Assembly (NCBI RefSeq): GCF_030817655.1
Contig: NZ_JAUSZM010000003.1
Coordinates: 7,936,001 to 8,000,000, forward strand
Length of the DNA: 64,000 nt
Direction of reading: 5' to 3'
Origin: Streptomyces sp. V4I2
GTDB taxonomy: Bacteria; Actinomycetota; Actinomycetes; Streptomycetales; Streptomycetaceae
Shown: positions 60,625 through 64,000 of the stretch, piece after piece
Layout: every line of letters starts with the position of its first letter
Numbering within the stretch: the stretch's first letter is position 1
Program-made: the position numbers and the translations under genes
The notes under the pieces: generated by a model
Seen by the model: only the letters and a program-made list of their open reading frames with translations
What the model was told of the DNA's origin: nothing
Databases searched by the model: none

Positions 60625-61437
60625 TCACACGACCGCGAAGGCGGCCCCCGCGTCCCGCAGCCGCTCGTGCAGCCCTCGGAACACCGCGGCCGAGCGGGCG
60701 CCCGGCCAGTCCGGGGGGAGCAGGCCCGCGGGCAGCCCGGGATCGGCGTAGGGGAGGTGGCGCCAGGTGTCCAGGGCGAGGAGGTAGTCGTGGTACGCCT
60801 CCTCGGCCGGGGTGTCCGCCCGTCGCTCCCAGTCGTGCAGCACGCGCGCGTGCCGGTCGAGGAACGCCTCGTGCTCCTTGGCGATCGCCGCCAGGTCCCA
60901 CCAGCGGGCGACCGCCTCCGCGGTCGGCGCGAAGCCGAGGTGCTCGCCGCGGAAGAAGTCGACGTACGGGTCGAGCCGCAGCCGCTGGAGGGTGTGGCGG
61001 CTCTCCTCGTACAGCCGCGCCGGCGCGATCCACACGCCGGGCGCGGCGGTGCCGAAGCCGAGCCCGGCCAGGCGTGAACGCAGCACGTGCCGCTTCTGCC
61101 GCTCGGACTCCGGGACGGAGAACACGGCGAGCACCCAGCCCTCGTCCTCCGGCGGTGTGACGGCGTAGATGCGACGGTCGCCGTCGTCGAGCAACTGGCG
61201 GGCGTCCGGCGACAGTTCGTACCCCGCCGCGCCCTGTGCCGTACGGGCCGGCAGGAGCAGCCCGCGGCGTTTGAGCCGGGACACGGAGGAGCGTACGGAG
61301 GGGGCGTCCACGCCGACCGCGGCCAGCAGTCGGATCAGCTCGGCGACGGGTACGGGGCCGGGCATGAAGCGGCCGTACGCGCCGTAGAGCGTGACGATGA
61401 GAGACCGTGGTGCATGCTGGTCGGACACGTTGATCAT
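60625..61437 (-). CDS. PaaX-family transcriptional regulator
   Basis: 270 aa. N-terminal winged helix (SLIVTLYGAYGR...VDAPSVRSSVSRLKRRGLL), then the PaaX central domain (GWVLAVFSVPESERQKRHVLRSRLAGLGFGTAAPGVWIAP) and C-terminal domain. PaaX-like proteins repress aryl-CoA catabolism and are released by an aryl-CoA. Encoded 15 bp after the CoA ligase on the same strand, so the ligand may be that ligase's product. Confidence 0.9.
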   Translation of the reverse strand: MINVSDQHAPRSLIVTLYGAYGRFMPGPVPVAELIRLLAAVGVDAPSVRSSVSRLKRRGLLLPARTAQGAAGYELSPDARQLLDDGDRRIYAVTPPEDEGWVLAVFSVPESERQKRHVLRSRLAGLGFGTAAPGVWIAPARLYEESRHTLQRLRLDPYVDFFRGEHLGFAPTAEAVARWWDLAAIAKEHEAFLDRHARVLHDWERRADTPAEEAYHDYLLALDTWRHLPYADPGLPAGLLPPDWPGARSAAVFRGLHERLRDAGAAFAVV

Positions 61438-61452
61438 CTTAGGTCGTCGGCA

Positions 61453-63069
61453 TCACTGCTGGTCACCATCGGTGTCACCTGCGTCGCCGGATGCGGCGCG
61501 CAGCCGGAACCGCTGCAGCTTGCCGGTCGCCGTGCGCGGCAGCGCGTTCAGGAGGACGATCTCGCGCGGGCATTTGTAGGGCGCCAGTTCGGACCGGACG
61601 AAGACGCGCAGCGCCTCGGTGTCGCGTGAGGCGCCCTCCTTGAGGACGGCGTAGGCCACCACGACCTCCCCGCGCGCCTCGTCGGGCCGCCCCACGACCG
61701 CCGCCTCCAGCACGTCCGGGTGGCGCAGCAGCGCCTCCTCGACCTCCGGTCCGGCGATGTTGTACCCGGCCGAGATGATCATGTCGTCCGCGCGGGCGAC
61801 GTACCGGAAGTAGCCGTCGGGCTCGCGGACATACGTGTCGCCGGTGACGTTCCAGCCGTCGCGCACGTACTCCCGCTGCCGCGGGTCGGCGAGATACCGG
61901 CAGCCGACCGGCCCGCGCACCGCCAGCAGCCCGGGCTCGCCGTCGGGCACCGGCGCGCCGCTCTCGTCCTGCACGCGCGCCTGCCACCCCGGTACGGGCA
62001 CCCCCGTCGTCCCCGGCCTGATGTGCTCGTCGGCCGCCGAGATGAAGATGTGCAGCAGCTCGGTGGCGCCGATGCCGTTGATGACGCGCAGCCCGGTCCG
62101 CTCGTGCCAGGCCCGCCAGGTGGCGGCAGGCAGGTTCTCGCCGGCCGAGACGCAGCGGCGCAGGGAGGAGACGTCGTACGCGTCGACCTCGTCGAGCATC
62201 GCGCGGTAGGCAGTCGGCGCGGTGAACAGGACCGACACCCGGTGCTCGGCGATCGCGGGCAACAGCTGCCGGGGACCGGCCTGTTCGAGGAGCAGGGCGC
62301 TGGCCCCGGCGCGCATCGGGAAGACCACCAGTCCGCCGAGGCCGAAGGTGAAGCCGAGCGGCGGGCTGCCGGTGAAGACGTCCTCGGGGTGCGGCCCGAG
62401 CACATGGCGGGCGAAGGTGTCGGCGATCGCCAGCACGTCCCGGTGGAAGTGCATACAGCCCTTGGGGCGGCCGGTGGTCCCGGAGGTGAACGCGATCAGC
62501 GCGACGTCGTCGGCCGCGGTGTCCACGGCGGTGTACGGCTCCTCGGGCGCCGCCCGGTTCAGCAGGTCGTCGGGGGCGTCACCGCCGTACGTGGTGATCC
62601 TGATCCCCGGTATCTCTGCCTTGGCGAGGTCGTCGACGGACCGGATGTCGCACAGGGCGTGGTCTATGCGGGCGATCTCGCACATCGTGGCCAGCTCGTG
62701 CGGGCGCTGCTGGGCCAGCACGGTGACGGCGACCGCGCCGGCCTTCAGCACCGCCAGCCAGCAGGCGGCCAGCCAGGGGGTGGTGGGGCCGCGCAGCAGG
62801 ACGCGGTTGCCGGGGACGACACCGAGGTCACGGGTGAGGAGGTGCGCGATGCGGTCGACGCGGGTGCGGAGGTCGCCGTACGTCCAGGTGCCGCCCGCCG
62901 GGGTGTGGAACACCGGTCGGTCCGCGGCCGGCCCGGAAAGGAGTTCGGCGGCGCAGTTCAGCCGATCGGGGTAGTCCAGCTCCGGCAGGTCGAAGCGGAG
63001 CTCGGGCCACTGGTCCGGGGGCGGGAGATGGTCGCGGGCGAAGGTGTCGACGTGCGCCGAGGGGTTCAT
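61453..63069 (-). CDS. Aryl/acyl-CoA ligase (benzoate- or 2-aminobenzoate-CoA ligase type)
   Basis: 538 aa ANL-superfamily ligase. ATP-binding FTSGTTGRPKG, GIGATELLHIF, YRVARADDMIISAGYNIAGPEVE-like hinge (ARADDMIISAGYNI) and catalytic Lys in PRTATGKLQRF. Starts at ATG 63069. The ELLHIFISA segment after GATE is typical of benzoate/2-aminobenzoate-CoA ligases. It would supply the aryl-CoA for the fused oxygenase at 55477-57837. Confidence 0.9.
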   Translation of the reverse strand: MNPSAHVDTFARDHLPPPDQWPELRFDLPELDYPDRLNCAAELLSGPAADRPVFHTPAGGTWTYGDLRTRVDRIAHLLTRDLGVVPGNRVLLRGPTTPWLAACWLAVLKAGAVAVTVLAQQRPHELATMCEIARIDHALCDIRSVDDLAKAEIPGIRITTYGGDAPDDLLNRAAPEEPYTAVDTAADDVALIAFTSGTTGRPKGCMHFHRDVLAIADTFARHVLGPHPEDVFTGSPPLGFTFGLGGLVVFPMRAGASALLLEQAGPRQLLPAIAEHRVSVLFTAPTAYRAMLDEVDAYDVSSLRRCVSAGENLPAATWRAWHERTGLRVINGIGATELLHIFISAADEHIRPGTTGVPVPGWQARVQDESGAPVPDGEPGLLAVRGPVGCRYLADPRQREYVRDGWNVTGDTYVREPDGYFRYVARADDMIISAGYNIAGPEVEEALLRHPDVLEAAVVGRPDEARGEVVVAYAVLKEGASRDTEALRVFVRSELAPYKCPREIVLLNALPRTATGKLQRFRLRAASGDAGDTDGDQQ

Positions 63070-63168
63070 GGCGGTTCGCCCCCTTGCCTTGTGGGCGTCG
63101 GTGGTGGGCGTGGACGGCATCCCTGGTGGGCATCTCTGGTGGGCTCGCGCATCGAGCGTATCGTGTTG

Positions 63169-63181
63169 GTGACGACAGTCA
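63169..63181. promoter_or_regulatory. Second copy of the GTGACGACAGTCA motif
   Basis: Lies in the 169-bp divergent region, 100 bp from the ligase start and 58 bp from the acyl-CoA dehydrogenase start. Identical over 13 bp to 54564-54576. Flanks GTTG...CAAC add partial symmetry. Confidence 0.5.
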
Positions 63182-63238
63182 ACGGTGCGCGATACCGTCG
63201 GGAGTGGCCGCAGGGCTGCGGGGGAGAGAGGACCGGCA

Positions 63239-64000
63239 ATGCCCGCATTCTCACTCGAACCATCACAGATCGCCTGGTGTGCGGAGCTGCGCACCCTGGC
63301 CGCGGACCGGCTGCGCCCCCTCGCGGAGAAGGGCGAACCGGGCCACGTGAATCGTCCCCTGGTCGCGGAACTCGGCCAACAGGGCCTGCTGTCCCGCCTG
63401 TTCACCTCCGGCGCCCTCGACCTCTGTCTGATGCGGGAGTCCCTGGCCCACGCCTGCACCGAGGCGGAGACCGCCCTCGCCCTCCAGGGCCTGGGCGCCC
63501 ACCCGGTCCACGCCCACGGCACCCCGGCCCAGCGGGACCGCTGGCTGCCCCGGGTCACCGACGGCACGGCGGTGGCGGCCTTCGCGCTGAGCGAGCCGGG
63601 TGCGGGCTCGGACGCGGCGGCGCTGTCGCTGACCGCCCGGCCGGACGGCTCGCCGACCGCTCGGCCGGACGGCCCCGCCGGTGCCGAGTCGTCGGCCGAC
63701 ACCGTCGCCGGCGGCCCCTCCGGCGCCGAGTCGCCCGCCGACGCCGCACTCGCCGCCGACCCCGACGGCCCCGCCCGCTGGCGGCTCACCGGGGAGAAGT
63801 GCTGGATCTCCAACGCGCCCGAGGCCGACTTCTACACCGTCTTCGCCCGCACCACCCCGGGCGCCGGCGCCCGTGGCGTCACCGCCTTCCTCGTGCCCGC
63901 CGACCGCCCCGGCCTCACCGGCACGGCCCTCGACCTGCTCTCGCCGCACCCCATCGGCGCCCTCGACTTCGACGCGGTGCCGGTGACCGCCGACGACGTG
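63239..64000 (+). CDS. Acyl-CoA dehydrogenase, N-terminal part (3' end outside window)
   Basis: At least 254 residues from ATG 63239. Family motifs: AAFALSEPGAGSDAAALS (FAD/substrate loop) and LTGEKCWISNAPEADFYTVFART. Between these is an extra ~40-residue Ala/Gly/Pro/Asp-rich insert (about 63641-63775) with repeated ARPDG and GAES-AD units. Divergent from the CoA ligase; would oxidise the ring-derived acyl-CoA in the same pathway. Confidence 0.9.
   Translation, partial: MPAFSLEPSQIAWCAELRTLAADRLRPLAEKGEPGHVNRPLVAELGQQGLLSRLFTSGALDLCLMRESLAHACTEAETALALQGLGAHPVHAHGTPAQRDRWLPRVTDGTAVAAFALSEPGAGSDAAALSLTARPDGSPTARPDGPAGAESSADTVAGGPSGAESPADAALAADPDGPARWRLTGEKCWISNAPEADFYTVFARTTPGAGARGVTAFLVPADRPGLTGTALDLLSPHPIGALDFDAVPVTADDV

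Noticed and set aside
1..64000. tRNA, rRNA, insertion sequences, prophage or large biosynthetic gene cluster
   Set aside because: I found no sequence supporting any of these, including polyketide or non-ribosomal peptide synthases.

Overview
The window reads as chromosomal DNA of a Streptomyces-type actinomycete. By eye it is very GC-rich, TTA leucine codons are rare, many neighbouring genes overlap by ATGA or GTGA, and the gene families are typical of the genus (MsiK-type sugar importers without an ATPase, SepF, furA-katG, an assimilatory nitrate reductase fused to its reductase, DUF6099- and SCO5389-like proteins). I saw no rRNA, tRNA, CRISPR array, transposase or phage gene.

Layout. 1-6.2 kb: alpha-glucoside uptake and hydrolysis (end of a ROK protein, GH13 glucosidase, lipoprotein binding protein, two permeases). 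6.2-11.1 kb: a zinc-type ABC importer, a Zur-like repressor, a small conserved protein and a CooC-like ATPase, with three similar Zur-like boxes. 11.4-14.1 kb: katG and furA. 14.3-18.1 kb: a copper-looking block (DUF4396 protein behind a CsoR-like palindrome, YcnI between two related membrane proteins, one with a Met/His-rich loop, then an ECF sigma factor). 18.1-24.2 kb: a large FAD/Fe-S dehydrogenase, a MarR/YceI divergent pair with twin operators, and a polytopic membrane protein. 24.3-28.3 kb: the nitrate reductase fusion with GlnR-like half-sites. 28.5-33.8 kb: SepF paralogue, ATPase plus MazG-like protein, DUF6099-like protein, F420-type oxidoreductase and a lipoprotein. 34-39 kb: Baeyer-Villiger-type monooxygenase, SMP-30-like lactonase and aromatic hydroxylase. 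39-42.1 kb: arsenic-type arsR / arsO / MFS.

The most unusual stretch is 42.2-51.4 kb. It holds the RNA repair pair hen1-pnkp, a broken caspase/effector-associated-domain gene overlapping pnkp, a short gene resembling leader peptides of the FxSxx type, and a stand-alone HExxH peptide-hydroxylase-like protein. A convergent pair follows (SPFH protein and a divergent NAD-kinase-like protein), controlled from a perfectly concentric four-half-site operator shared with arcA. I read the first part as a conflict/stress cassette: RNA damage sealing, a protease-type effector in decay, and a modified-peptide module.

51.4-54.3 kb: arginine deiminase, ornithine carbamoyltransferase and an anti-sigma-type ATPase. 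54.6-64 kb: an aryl-CoA catabolic set (enoyl-CoA hydratase, fused monooxygenase/reductase, PaaX, CoA ligase, acyl-CoA dehydrogenase) split by a cysNDC sulfate-activation operon. A shared 13-bp motif at both outer promoters suggests the two halves are co-regulated.

Three loci carry frameshifts (arsO, the caspase gene, cysN). Loss of cysN would be costly, so some of these may be sequence errors rather than real decay.
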